Translations under genes and position numbers: made by a program | Notes under the pieces: model-generated | What the model was told of the DNA's origin: nothing | Database searches by the model: none | What the model saw: only the letters and a program-made list of their open reading frames with translations | NCBI RefSeq assembly: GCF_047777955.1 | Contig: NZ_CP180537.1 | Coordinates: 1,798,001 to 1,862,000 of the forward strand | DNA length: 64,000 bases | Direction of reading: 5' to 3' | Origin: Didemnitutus sp047777955 | GTDB taxonomy: Bacteria > Verrucomicrobiota > Verrucomicrobiia > Opitutales > Opitutaceae | In this document: one piece after another, positions 26,539 through 35,951 of the stretch | Layout: the number at the start of each line of letters is the position of its first letter | Position numbering within the stretch: position 1 is the first letter of the stretch

Positions 26539-26885
26539 GGGGTGGACAGCGACGATGCGGACGATGGGTTGGCGGTAGGGGCCGTTGTCCCCAACGGCCC
26601 AGGGGCGTTGGGGACAACGCCCCCTACCTCAGGCGAAGCGGGCAGCTCGATGCCGTCGAGTTCGCCCATCTGCTTGAGGTATTCGAAGGTCTGCGCGGCT
26701 TCCTCGGGGTCGACGGTGCTGATGGCGACGCCGACGTGGACGAGGACGTAATCGCCGAGCTTGGCTTCGGGCGTGCAGGTGAGGCTGACCTGCTTGATCA
26801 CGCCGGAGAAGCTGACCTTGGCGGAGCGGAGGAGGGGATCGTCGCCGAGGATTTCGACGACTTTACCGGGGACGGCGAGGCACAT
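26535..26885 (-). CDS. hypC: HypC chaperone with repeat-encoded C-terminal extension
   Basis: A 116-residue HypC/HupF/HypG protein. MCLAVPGKVVEI has the functional Cys2 that binds HypD and the large-subunit precursor. VSLTCTPEAKLGDYVLVHVGVAIS and EEAAQTFEYLKQMGEL complete the OB-fold family pattern. Normal HypC proteins are about 75-95 residues. The extra tail (from about residue 87, GGVVPNAPGPLGTTAPT) is encoded by an inverted REP pair. The reading frame passes through the repeat and still ends in an ATGA overlap with hypD. The tail probably is a disordered Pro/Ala/Thr appendage that does not affect the fold. Confidence 0.94.
   Translation of the reverse strand: MCLAVPGKVVEILGDDPLLRSAKVSFSGVIKQVSLTCTPEAKLGDYVLVHVGVAISTVDPEEAAQTFEYLKQMGELDGIELPASPEVGGVVPNAPGPLGTTAPTANPSSASSLSTP
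26573..26628. repeat. Inverted REP pair inside the hypC coding end
   Basis: GTAGGGGCCGTT-loop-AACGGCC (GTAG at 26575) is followed by the inverted partner GGGGCGTT-loop-AACGCCCC ending CTAC (26624-26627). It has the same composition and layout as the intergenic pair at 24056-24141, but here it lies in the reading frame of hypC. Confidence 0.75.
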
Positions 26886-26907
26886 GGGGAGGCGCTGCGA
26901 AGCGGCG

Positions 26908-26941
26908 CAGTTGAGAGTTGAGAGATGAGAGTTGAGAGTCG
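26908..26941. repeat. Short GAGAGTT tandem repeat
   Basis: The units GTTGAGAGTTGAGAGATGAGAG and GTTGAGAGTC repeat in the 100-base gap between the micropeptide gene and hypC. A similar AGCTCAGAGCTAAGAG-type tract interrupts valS, suggesting one dispersed repeat class. Confidence 0.5.
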
Positions 26942-26985
26942 AAAACCGGAGTTTCGGATCCGGGCAGATTGCTGATCGCGGCGCG

Positions 26986-27066
26986 TCAGTTGCGGCGGGT
27001 CTGGTCGGCGAGGACCAGGACGAGGAGGAAGACGAGCACGGCGGGAATGAAAAGCACGGCGGTCAT
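26986..27066 (-). CDS. 26-residue membrane peptide coupled to hypF
   Basis: A short ORF not previously familiar to me. The ATG at 27066 overlaps the hypF stop (ATGA). The product has 26 residues: MTAVLF, a continuous hydrophobic core (about residues 3-20, Val/Leu/Phe/Ile/Ala) and a basic tail, DQTRRN. This is the expected form of a single-span inner-membrane peptide with the positive tail inside, comparable in size to CydX/KdpF-like accessory peptides. Its place within the hyp operon suggests a role in hydrogenase maturation or membrane attachment; this is inference. Overlap, charge layout and hydrophobicity argue against chance, but there is no homology evidence. Confidence 0.55.
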   Translation of the reverse strand: MTAVLFIPAVLVFLLVLVLADQTRRN

Positions 27067-29372
27067 GACGGGAGGTCGACGGAGGTGAGGCCCCAGAGCG
27101 CCGCGAGGGCCTGGCCGGCGGCGATGGAGTTGTCGTTGGGAGAAAGCTGGCGGTGGGTCAGGACCTTGAAGCCGGCGTTGCCGAGAGCCTCGGTGGCGAG
27201 GTCGTGCAGGAGGGCGTTCTGGAAACAGCCGCCGGTGAGCGCGACGGTGCCGACGCCGGCCTCGGTGGCCACGGCCACCATCGCGCGGGCCAGGCCGCGG
27301 TGGAAATCGGCGGCGACCTCGTCCGGACCGCGCGGGTCGCGCAGGAGCTGCGAGATGGCCGGGGCCCAGTCGACGTCGAGCATCGCGCCCGGCGTGGCGG
27401 CGCGCACGACGTCGAACGGCAGGGCGGTGCGCGCCCCCGGCGCGCGCGATGCGGCGGCCTCGAGGTGGAGCGGCGCCTGGCCCTCGAAGCTGTTGCGCAG
27501 GCAGAGGCCGAGCAGGGCGCTGACGCCGTCGAAGAGCCGGCCGCCGCTGGAGCAGAGCGGGGAATTGAGTCCGCGCACGAGCATCTGCTGGAGCGTGGCA
27601 TGCTCGAGCGGCGAGAAGCGGAAGCGGGCGCAGAGCGGACCGAGCAGGTCCATCTCGTGGCCGAGGCCGAGGGCGACGCGGCGCGAGTCCTTCACCGCGG
27701 CGTCGCCGCCGAGCAGGCGGAACGGACGCAGGCGGGCGAAGCGCGTGGCGCGGCCCTTTTCGAGGAGGATGAACTCGCCGCCCCAGACGGTGCCGTCCTC
27801 GCCGTAGCCGGTGCCGTCCCAGGCGACGCCGAGGACATCGTCGGCGGGGTGCTCGTGCTCGAGCAGGCAGGCGAGGACGTGGGCGAGGTGGTGTTGCACG
27901 GCGAGCTGCGGGAGCCCGGTGCGGCCGGCGAAGTGGGTGGAGGCGTAGTCGGGGTGCTTGTCGTGGACGACGAGCGCCGGGCGCGCCTCGTAGAGCTCGC
28001 CCAGCGTGGCGACGGTGCGCTCGAAGACGGCCTGCGTGGTGGCGTTGCCGAGGTCGCCGAGGTGCGGGCTGAGCACGACCTGGCGGCCGGAGGCGACGGC
28101 GACGGTGTTCTTCATCTGGCCGCCGACGCAGAGCGTGGTCTCGGGCAGCTCGTCCGGGAGGCGCAGCGGGCGCGGGGCGTGGCCGCGGGCCCGGCGGAGC
28201 AGGATCGGCTGGCCGGTGCGTGCGAGGCGGACGACGGAGTCGTCGACCGGGCGGGCGATGGGGCGGTCGTGCGCGAGGTGCAGGTCGGCGATGCCGCAGA
28301 GGCGTTCGCGCGCCTCGGCGTTGTCGGTGCAGAGCGGCTCCTCGGAGAGATTGGCGCTGGTGGCGACGAGCGGGCCGCCGAAGGCGCGGAGCAGCAGGAC
28401 GTGCAGGGGCGTGTAGGGCAGGAGGGCGCCGAGCCAGGGATTGTTGGGCGCAAGGCTGTAGGCGAGGCGGCTGCCGGCGAGGCGGCGGACGAGGACGATG
28501 GGCGCCTCGGGCGCGGTGAGCAGTTTTTCCGCGGCGGGCGGGAGGTCGGCGCAGTCGCGCAGCGCGGCGAGGTTGGGGAACATGACCGCGAGCGGCTTCT
28601 CCTCGCGGTGCTTGCGCTGGCGGAGCTCGGAGACGGCCGGGTCGTTGGCGGCGTCGCACATCAGGTGGAAGCCGCCCAGGCCCTTCACAGCCACGATCTC
28701 ACCGCGGCGCAGGGCGGCGACGGTGGCGTTGATGGCGTCGCGCGGCTCGGCGACGCGGTTGCCGGCGGGATCGGTCAGGCTGAGCTGCGGGCCGCATGCG
28801 GGGCAGGCGTTGGGCTCGGCGTGGAAGCGGCGGTCGAGCGGGTCGCGGTATTCGTGCTCGCAGGCCGGGCACATCCGGAAGGCCCGCATGGTGGTGCGCG
28901 GGCGGTCGTAGGGCAGCTGCTCGATCAGCGAGTAGCGCGGCCCGCACTGGGTGCAGTTGATGAACGGGTAGAGGTGGCGGCGGTCCGTCGGATCGAGCAG
29001 CTCGCGTTCGCAATCGGCGCAGAGCGCGAGGTCGGGCGGCGTGGTGGCGCTCGGCGCGGAGCCGCGGCTGGTGTCGCTCTCGCTGATGGCGAAGTGCGCG
29101 CCGACGGGCGGGTCGCCGGCCGCCGGCTCGAGGCGCTCGACCGACGCGACGGACGCGGCGGGCGGCGGGTGATGCTGCAGGGCGTCGACGAGCGCGGCGA
29201 TCTGCGCCGCCTCGCCGGCGACGCGGAGGAGGACGCCCTCGGCGTCGTTGCGCACCCAGCCGTGCAGGCCGAGGCGGACGGCGGTGCGATGCACGAAGGG
29301 CCGGAAGCCCACGCCCTGCACGGTGCCGCGGACGCGGAGCAGCGTGTCGGTGAGCGTGGGGGAGGCGGACAT
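27063..29372 (-). CDS. hypF: HypF carbamoyltransferase
   Basis: A 769-residue enzyme that converts carbamoyl phosphate to carbamoyl-AMP and transfers the carbamoyl group to HypE. The domains are in family order. An acylphosphatase-like domain (about 8-95) has VRGTVQGVGFRPFVHR. Two zinc fingers (about 118-200) carry CADCE, CTQCGPRYS, CPACEHEY and CPACGP. A YrdC-like domain (about 215-400) includes GGFHLMCDA. A Kae1-like domain reads HLAHVLACLLEH and later GGCFQN. It follows hypB by 23 bases and overlaps the membrane peptide gene by four. Confidence 0.97.
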   Translation of the reverse strand: MSASPTLTDTLLRVRGTVQGVGFRPFVHRTAVRLGLHGWVRNDAEGVLLRVAGEAAQIAALVDALQHHPPPAASVASVERLEPAAGDPPVGAHFAISESDTSRGSAPSATTPPDLALCADCERELLDPTDRRHLYPFINCTQCGPRYSLIEQLPYDRPRTTMRAFRMCPACEHEYRDPLDRRFHAEPNACPACGPQLSLTDPAGNRVAEPRDAINATVAALRRGEIVAVKGLGGFHLMCDAANDPAVSELRQRKHREEKPLAVMFPNLAALRDCADLPPAAEKLLTAPEAPIVLVRRLAGSRLAYSLAPNNPWLGALLPYTPLHVLLLRAFGGPLVATSANLSEEPLCTDNAEARERLCGIADLHLAHDRPIARPVDDSVVRLARTGQPILLRRARGHAPRPLRLPDELPETTLCVGGQMKNTVAVASGRQVVLSPHLGDLGNATTQAVFERTVATLGELYEARPALVVHDKHPDYASTHFAGRTGLPQLAVQHHLAHVLACLLEHEHPADDVLGVAWDGTGYGEDGTVWGGEFILLEKGRATRFARLRPFRLLGGDAAVKDSRRVALGLGHEMDLLGPLCARFRFSPLEHATLQQMLVRGLNSPLCSSGGRLFDGVSALLGLCLRNSFEGQAPLHLEAAASRAPGARTALPFDVVRAATPGAMLDVDWAPAISQLLRDPRGPDEVAADFHRGLARAMVAVATEAGVGTVALTGGCFQNALLHDLATEALGNAGFKVLTHRQLSPNDNSIAAGQALAALWGLTSVDLPS

Positions 29373-29395
29373 GGCGGAGGACGGAGAGGCGGGAG

Positions 29396-30199
29396 TCAGG
29401 CTTTCGGCAGGCGGGCGCGCAGGTAGTCATACCATTGCGCGAGGCCTTCGCCGGTGCGGGAGGAGACTTCGATGATCTGTGCCTGCGGGGCGATCCGGCG
29501 GATGTTCTCGATCGCGAGCGAGCGGTTGAAGCCGAGCGCGTCGGCGACGTCGACCTTAGTGAGGAGGACGACGTGGGCGGACTTGAAGATCGGCGGATAC
29601 TTGAGCGGCTTCTCCTCGCCCTCGGTGGTAGAGAGCAGGACGACGCGGATCTGTTCGCCGAGGTCGAAGGAGGCGGGGCAGACGAGGTTGCCGACGTTTT
29701 CGATGAAGAGGACCTTCGCGCCGGTGAGGTCGAGCGCCTCGACGCCGCGGGCGATCATGCCGGCGTCGAGGTGGCAGACGGTGCCGGTGGTGATCTGCGC
29801 GACGGAGGCGTGCGGGCGGTTGAGGCGGCGGCCGTCGTTGTCGGTCTCGAGGTCGCCGACGAGGACGGCGCAGCGGACTTCGCGGCCGAACTCGTCCAGC
29901 GTGCGCTCGAGGAGGGTGGTCTTGCCCGCGCCCGGCGAGGAGACGAGGTTGAGCGCGAGGAGTCCGCGGCCGAGGAAGTAGCCGCGGTTCCGCTCGGCGA
30001 GGATGTCGTTTTTCTCCAGCAGCGGGATGCTGAGGTCGAGGGAGCGGACCTGGACCTCGCCCTTGGGACTGGCTTGGAGCGCGGCGCTGATCTCGGCGGA
30101 GAGCGGCGCGGAGAGCGCGCGGGTGGGGGAGGCGGCGGCGCCGTTGAGGGCGTTGATGCGGATGCCGTCGTCGGCGAGGGCGGGTTGGTCAGCGGACAT
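29396..30199 (-). CDS. hypB: HypB, GTPase for nickel insertion
   Basis: A 267-residue SIMIBI GTPase that, with HypA, loads nickel into the hydrogenase large subunit. NLVSSPGAGKTTLLERTL is the P-loop, DLETDNDGRR a switch region and TGTVCHLDAGMI the conserved Cys-His metal site of the G domain. IENVGNLVCPASFDLGE and LLTKVDVADALGFN are also typical. The N-terminus lacks both the histidine-rich tract and the CxxGCG site, so nickel storage must lie elsewhere. The start ATG at 30199 overlaps the hypA end by 11 bases; MSADQPALADDG is a good N-terminus. Confidence 0.96.
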   Translation of the reverse strand: MSADQPALADDGIRINALNGAAASPTRALSAPLSAEISAALQASPKGEVQVRSLDLSIPLLEKNDILAERNRGYFLGRGLLALNLVSSPGAGKTTLLERTLDEFGREVRCAVLVGDLETDNDGRRLNRPHASVAQITTGTVCHLDAGMIARGVEALDLTGAKVLFIENVGNLVCPASFDLGEQIRVVLLSTTEGEEKPLKYPPIFKSAHVVLLTKVDVADALGFNRSLAIENIRRIAPQAQIIEVSSRTGEGLAQWYDYLRARLPKA

Positions 30200-30560
30200 G
30201 GTCGGAAGTTTCGGCGGTGGAGAATTCGAGGCGGGAGAGTTCGAGCTCGCGGCCGGAGCGGACGTCGCCGGAGAAGGCGGCGCAGCGGGGGCACTGGAAG
30301 ATGAAGCCGCCCTCGATGGTGAAATCGGCCGCGCAGTGCCGGCAGTGGGCGCGGGCGGGCACGCCCTCGATCTCGAGGGCGGCGCCCTCGGCGATGGAGC
30401 CCGGCGTGCAGGCCTCGAAGCCGAAGCGCAGGGCGTCGACATCGACCCCGGAGATGGCGCCGATGCGCAGGACGACGCGGGTGACGCGCGTCGCGTGATG
30501 GGCGCGCGCCTCGCGGCGAATCACTTCGAGCGCGGACTCGATGATGCCGACCTCGTGCAT
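30189..30560 (-). CDS. hypA: HypA nickel chaperone
   Basis: A 123-residue metallochaperone. The start MHEVGI places His2 for nickel binding at the correct position, so 30560 is chosen over the in-frame ATG at 30572. The zinc site is formed by CRHC and CPRC in the segment AHCRHCAADFTIEGGFIFQCPRC. It is the first gene of the minus-strand hypABF-peptide-CD unit and is divergent from the hydrogenase structural genes, so the two operons share the region 30561-30769. It delivers Ni to the enzyme large subunit together with HypB. Confidence 0.96.
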   Translation of the reverse strand: MHEVGIIESALEVIRREARAHHATRVTRVVLRIGAISGVDVDALRFGFEACTPGSIAEGAALEIEGVPARAHCRHCAADFTIEGGFIFQCPRCAAFSGDVRSGRELELSRLEFSTAETSDHVR

Positions 30561-30769
30561 AGCGAAATGCATTGCACCCGGCGAGCGCGGGCGTCGAGCG
30601 GAGAGCGAATTTTCGCCAACGACTGCGCACCCTTTGCCAAGGCGTGCATATGCGCAATCCGCGCGCTCCGCTACTCTGGCGGCGCAGTCAGGCCAACGGT
30701 CCACCCTTGTATCTGAATCAACCCTAACGCGACGTTTCCCGATCCACGCCGAGCGCGCCGCACGCAACC
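30561..30769. promoter_or_regulatory. Divergent control region between hyp and hya operons
   Basis: This 209-base gap must hold promoters for both the maturation and structural operons. I see no convincing sigma-54 -24/-12 pair and no correctly spaced FNR box. TGCGCA occurs twice (around 30624 and 30650), and TTGTATCTGAATCAA lies at 30707-30721. No transcription start can be assigned by eye. Confidence 0.5.
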
Positions 30770-31921
30770 ATGGACATCGAATCGGCAACGAAACCCCAGA
30801 AGAAAGAGGAGACGATCTACGAACACATGTTGTCGCGCGGCGTGAGCCGGCGTGACTTCCTGCAGTTCTGCGCCTGGATGGGCGCCTGCATCGGGCTGGA
30901 GCAAACCGGCGTCGCGCAAATGACCAAGGCGCTCGAGACGAAGAAGCGCCTCCCGGTCGTCTGGCTGCATTTTCAGGAGTGCACGTGCTGCAGCGAGTCG
31001 TTCATCCGCAGCTCGCACCCGATCGTCGCGGACATTTTGCTGGATAAGGTCTCGCTCGACTACTCCGAGACCCTGATGGCCGCCTCCGGCCACCAGGCGG
31101 AGAAATCCCTTCAGGACACGATCAAAAATTACAAGGGCGAGTATCTCCTCTGCATCGAGGGCTCGGTCCCAACGGCGGAGGACGGCGTCTACTGCTGCAT
31201 CGGCGGCAAGACCGCACTGCAGATCGCCGAGGAAGTCGCGAAGGACGCCAAAGCCGTCGTCGCGTGGGGCAACTGCGCCTGCTCCGGCTGCGTGCAGGCC
31301 GCGAAGCCCAATCCGACGTCCGCCAAGCCGATCCACAAGGTCATCGGCGGCAAGCCGATCGTGAACGTCCAGGGCTGCCCGCCCATCGCCGAGGTCATGG
31401 CCGGCGTGCTCGTGCACCTGCTGACCTTCGACCGCATTCCGCAGCTCGACAATCTCGGCCGCCCGAAGGCGTTCTACTCGCGCCGCGTGCACGACACGTG
31501 CTACCGCCGGCCGAACTACGACGCCGGCCTCTTCGTCGAGAGCTTCGACGACGAGAACGCCCGCAAGGGTTACTGCCTCTACAAGGTCGGCTGCCGCGGC
31601 CCCTCCACCTACAATGCCTGCGGCACGATCCGCTGGAACGGCGGCGTCAGCTTCCCGATCCAGTCGGGCCATCCCTGCATCGGCTGCTCCGAGGCGAACT
31701 TCTGGGACAACGGGCCCTTCTACCAGCGCGTGCCGGCCTTCCCGGGCTTCGGCATCGAGCAGACCGCCGACAAGCTCGGCCTCGCCGCGCTCGCGGCCTC
31801 GGCGGGCGGCGCAGCCGTCCACGCCGTGATGACCAATATCCGCAAGCGCCACGAGATCGGCGAACATGCCGGCGAGAACGCCGAGCAGGCCGAGAAGGAC
31901 AACCCGGAGTCCAAATCCTAA
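30770..31921 (+). CDS. hyaA: [NiFe] uptake hydrogenase small subunit, oxygen-tolerant type
   Basis: A 383-residue subunit with a twin-arginine signal (SRRDFLQFC, residues 26-34) for Tat export together with HyaB. The proximal cluster site has six cysteines: Cys71, Cys73 and Cys74 in ECTCCSES, Cys169 and Cys174 in GNCACSGC, and Cys203 in QGCPP. Spacing equals that of E. coli Hyd-1 (C17, 19, 20, 115, 120, 149; constant offset 54), the [4Fe-3S] type of oxygen-tolerant enzymes. An additional Cys171 is present. The medial and distal cluster ligands follow (HDTCYRRPN, CLYKVGCRGP, ACGTIRW, CIGCSE). A C-terminal hydrophobic anchor is near residues 340-360. Confidence 0.97.
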   Translation: MDIESATKPQKKEETIYEHMLSRGVSRRDFLQFCAWMGACIGLEQTGVAQMTKALETKKRLPVVWLHFQECTCCSESFIRSSHPIVADILLDKVSLDYSETLMAASGHQAEKSLQDTIKNYKGEYLLCIEGSVPTAEDGVYCCIGGKTALQIAEEVAKDAKAVVAWGNCACSGCVQAAKPNPTSAKPIHKVIGGKPIVNVQGCPPIAEVMAGVLVHLLTFDRIPQLDNLGRPKAFYSRRVHDTCYRRPNYDAGLFVESFDDENARKGYCLYKVGCRGPSTYNACGTIRWNGGVSFPIQSGHPCIGCSEANFWDNGPFYQRVPAFPGFGIEQTADKLGLAALAASAGGAAVHAVMTNIRKRHEIGEHAGENAEQAEKDNPESKS

Positions 31922-31939
31922 CCCCGGAGGAGCCACACC

Positions 31940-33658
<1,719 letters not shown>

Positions 33659-33671
33659 CCCGGAGGCTCCC

Positions 33672-34400
33672 ATGCCCTCACACGACTATCAACGGGTCTA
33701 CGTGTGGCAGCAGCCGGTGCGCTGGTTCCATTGGATCAACGCGCTCTGCATCGTCACGCTCTGCACGACGGGCTACTTCATCGCGCATCCGCCGGCGTTC
33801 ATGAACTCGGGCGAGGCGGCGTTCAGCTTCTGGTTCGGGAAGCTGCGCCTCGTCCACTTCGTCACCGCCTACGTGTTCCTGGGGAACTTCATGTTCCGCC
33901 TCTACTGGTCGCTCGTCGGCAACAAATACGCCAACTGGCGCAACTTCTTCCCGCTGTCCAAGGCGCAGATGAAGCAGGTCGTGGACGTCATGACCGTCGA
34001 CGTCCTCCAGTCGCGCTACAAGCCGATGCGCAACCTCGGCCACAACTCCGTCGCCTACTTCACCTACACCGGCACGGGACTCCTCACGTTGTTCCAGGTC
34101 GCGTCGGGCTTCGCGCTCTACGCGCCGATGAGCGACCACTGGTTCCCGCAGCTCTTCGCCTGGGTCGTGCCGCTGTTCGGCAGCGAGCAGAACCTGCGCG
34201 TCTTCCACTACGCGGTGACGTGGCTGTTCGGCATCTTCGTGTTCATCCACGTCTACCTCGTGATGTATCACGACTACGTGGAGGGCCACGGCGTGCTGAC
34301 GTCCATCATCGGCGGCTGGAAGTTCATGGAAAAGGGCAAGGCGCAGGCCGAGCACGCCACCGGCATCTCCGGCCTGCCGACCAAGCCATCGAAGCCTTAA
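33672..34400 (+). CDS. hyaC: Hydrogenase b-type cytochrome subunit
   Basis: A 242-residue Ni/Fe-hydrogenase cytochrome b. It has about four membrane segments (near 18-38, 60-80, 125-150 and 175-205). Histidines fit haem ligation: QPVRWFHWINALCI near residue 16 and FHYAVTWLFGIFVFIHVYLVMYHDYVEG near 178-200. It anchors the periplasmic dimer and delivers electrons to the quinone pool. It starts 13 bases after hyaB with GGAGG upstream and is followed by the maturation protease gene. Confidence 0.95.
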   Translation: MPSHDYQRVYVWQQPVRWFHWINALCIVTLCTTGYFIAHPPAFMNSGEAAFSFWFGKLRLVHFVTAYVFLGNFMFRLYWSLVGNKYANWRNFFPLSKAQMKQVVDVMTVDVLQSRYKPMRNLGHNSVAYFTYTGTGLLTLFQVASGFALYAPMSDHWFPQLFAWVVPLFGSEQNLRVFHYAVTWLFGIFVFIHVYLVMYHDYVEGHGVLTSIIGGWKFMEKGKAQAEHATGISGLPTKPSKP

Positions 34401-34406
34401 CCAAGC

Positions 34407-34940
34407 ATGATCGGTCTCGATGAGCTTTCCGCCGCACCGGCGTCCCGTGAGATCGGGGCGCCGGAGTCCGCCCCGCAGGTCCTGCTGCTCGGCGTCGGCA
34501 ACTGGCTCATGGGGGACGAAGGGGTCGGCATCCACGTCGTCCGCGAGCTCGAGGCACAGCCGCCGCTGTTCGGCGTGCGCACGCTCGACGGCGGCACGGG
34601 CGGCGTGAACCTGCTGCTCGAGCTCGAAGGCTTCCGGGACGTGGTCATGGTCGACGCCACGCGCGACGGCCAGCCGGCCGGCACCATCACCTTCCTTCAA
34701 CCCCGCCAAGTGGGCGACCTGCCGCGTGGGCTGGGCGCGCACGATTTCGGGTTGAAGGACCTTTTCGCGGCCGCGGCCCTGCTCGGGCAGCTGCCCCGCA
34801 TCCACCTCTACACGATCTCGGTGGAGGAGCTGAAACCCATGTGCACCGACCTGTCGCCCGCGGTGGCGGCGGCGGTGCCCGAGGTCGTGCACGCGATGCA
34901 CGCGCACGCCGCCCGGCTCGCGGCGCCGACGCACGCGTGA
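34407..34940 (+). CDS. hyaD: Hydrogenase maturation endopeptidase
   Basis: A 177-residue HyaD/HupD-type nickel-dependent protease that removes the C-terminal tail of the large subunit after Ni insertion. LLLGVGNWLMGDEGVGIHVVREL carries the first metal carboxylate (Glu) and VVMVDATRDG the second (Asp). HDFGLKDLFAAAALLG, with its metal His, and LYTISVEELKPM complete the pattern. The ATG at 34407 gives a short 26-residue lead before the first strand, so a slightly later start is possible. The stop overlaps the next gene's GTG start. Confidence 0.95.
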   Translation: MIGLDELSAAPASREIGAPESAPQVLLLGVGNWLMGDEGVGIHVVRELEAQPPLFGVRTLDGGTGGVNLLLELEGFRDVVMVDATRDGQPAGTITFLQPRQVGDLPRGLGAHDFGLKDLFAAAALLGQLPRIHLYTISVEELKPMCTDLSPAVAAAVPEVVHAMHAHAARLAAPTHA

Positions 34941-35677
34941 ACGCGGAGTTCCATGCCCACGTGCTCAGCCGCCCCGAGCTGTCGGTGCTGCTGGCGAGCA
35001 CGGCCGGCGTCGCGGTGCTGCACACGCTCGCCGGGCCGGACCATTACCTGCCGTTCATCGTCATGGGCCGGGCGCGGCGCTGGTCGGTCGCGCGCACGGC
35101 GTTCTGGACCGCGCTGTGCGGGGTGGGGCACGTGGGCAGCTCGGTGCTGCTCGCGGTCGCCGGCGTGATCTTCGGCTACGGGCTGGAGCACGTGCAGTTC
35201 GTCGAGGAGATCCGCGGCAACCTCGCGGCGTGGGCGATGATCGCGTTCGGCGCGGTTTACTTCGCCTGGGGCCTGAAGAAGGCGCTCCGCGCGCGGACGC
35301 ACGCGCACGCGCACACCCACGGCGGGCGCGACCACGCGCATGCGCACGCGCACGGCGGCGCGCATGCGCATCCGCACGGCGAGACGGAGGGCTTCAGGCT
35401 CACGCCGTGGATCCTGTTCACGATTTTCGTCTTCGGCCCGTGTGAGCCGATGATTCCGCTCGTAATGTATCCGGCGACCCAGGGGAGCTGGAGCGATGTG
35501 GGGGTGGTCGTGGGCGCGTTCAGCGCGCTGACGATCGGCTCGATGCTCGCGGTGGTGTTGCTGGCGCGCCAGGGCGCGCGCCTCATCGCCCTGCCGCGGC
35601 TCGAGCGCTTTTCCCACGCCGTCGCCGGAGGCACCATCCTCGCCGCCGGCTGCGCGATGGAGTTTCTGGGGTTGTGA
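34937..35677 (+). CDS. Nickel transporter-like membrane protein with His-rich loop
   Basis: A 246-residue protein with about six membrane segments. HTLAGPDHYLPFIVMG near the N-terminus has the His/Asp motif of the NicO/UreH-like nickel and cobalt transporter group. A cytoplasmic or periplasmic loop (about 118-150) contains some fifteen histidines alternating with Ala and Gly, a likely Ni-buffering segment. The start is GTG at 34937, overlapping the hyaD stop (GTGA); no ATG is available before the first segment. Because it is the last gene of the hya operon, the likely job is nickel supply to the hydrogenase. The exact family remains uncertain. Confidence 0.85.
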   Translation: MNAEFHAHVLSRPELSVLLASTAGVAVLHTLAGPDHYLPFIVMGRARRWSVARTAFWTALCGVGHVGSSVLLAVAGVIFGYGLEHVQFVEEIRGNLAAWAMIAFGAVYFAWGLKKALRARTHAHAHTHGGRDHAHAHAHGGAHAHPHGETEGFRLTPWILFTIFVFGPCEPMIPLVMYPATQGSWSDVGVVVGAFSALTIGSMLAVVLLARQGARLIALPRLERFSHAVAGGTILAAGCAMEFLGL

Positions 35678-35951
35678 ACCGGCTCCGCATCTGTTGTCTG
35701 GTGCATGCTGCGGGTTGCGAATCCGCGGTTTTTCCTGAAGCGCGGGCGGGCCAGGTCGCTCAGGATGCCACCCCCTCGCGTCCATGTTCTATTTTTCAGA
35801 GCGAAAGCGCACACAACCCCTGCACACACGTCCGCAAGGCCTGCGGAGTCATTAGCAGAGCTTTCTGAGAGACTGGCCGCGCTGCCCAAATAATTTTTGC
35901 GAATAGAACACCAACGGGAGACCCAAACCAAAACCTAACCCTGCTTCAGCC
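35678..35951. other. Intergenic region between hydrogenase and cytochrome operons
   Basis: This 274-base stretch has no convincing gene. TCCGCA-aggcc-TGCGGA at 35831-35847 forms a small hairpin that may end the hya transcript. The last 70 bases are AT-richer (AAATAATTTTTGCGAATAG), which suits a promoter for the cytochrome operon. Confidence 0.45.

Noticed and set aside
30618..30640. Sigma-54 promoter for hypA (TTGGCA...GTGC on the minus strand)
   Set aside because: GG and GC are two bases too close for a -24/-12 promoter.
30707..30721. FNR/CRP-type box TTGTATCTGAATCAA upstream of hyaA
   Set aside because: The half-sites are spaced by five rather than four bases and the left arm is imperfect.
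35281..35390. CGCATGCGCACGCGCA tandem tract as a DNA repeat element
   Set aside because: It is simply the His/Ala-rich loop of the nickel transporter-like protein.
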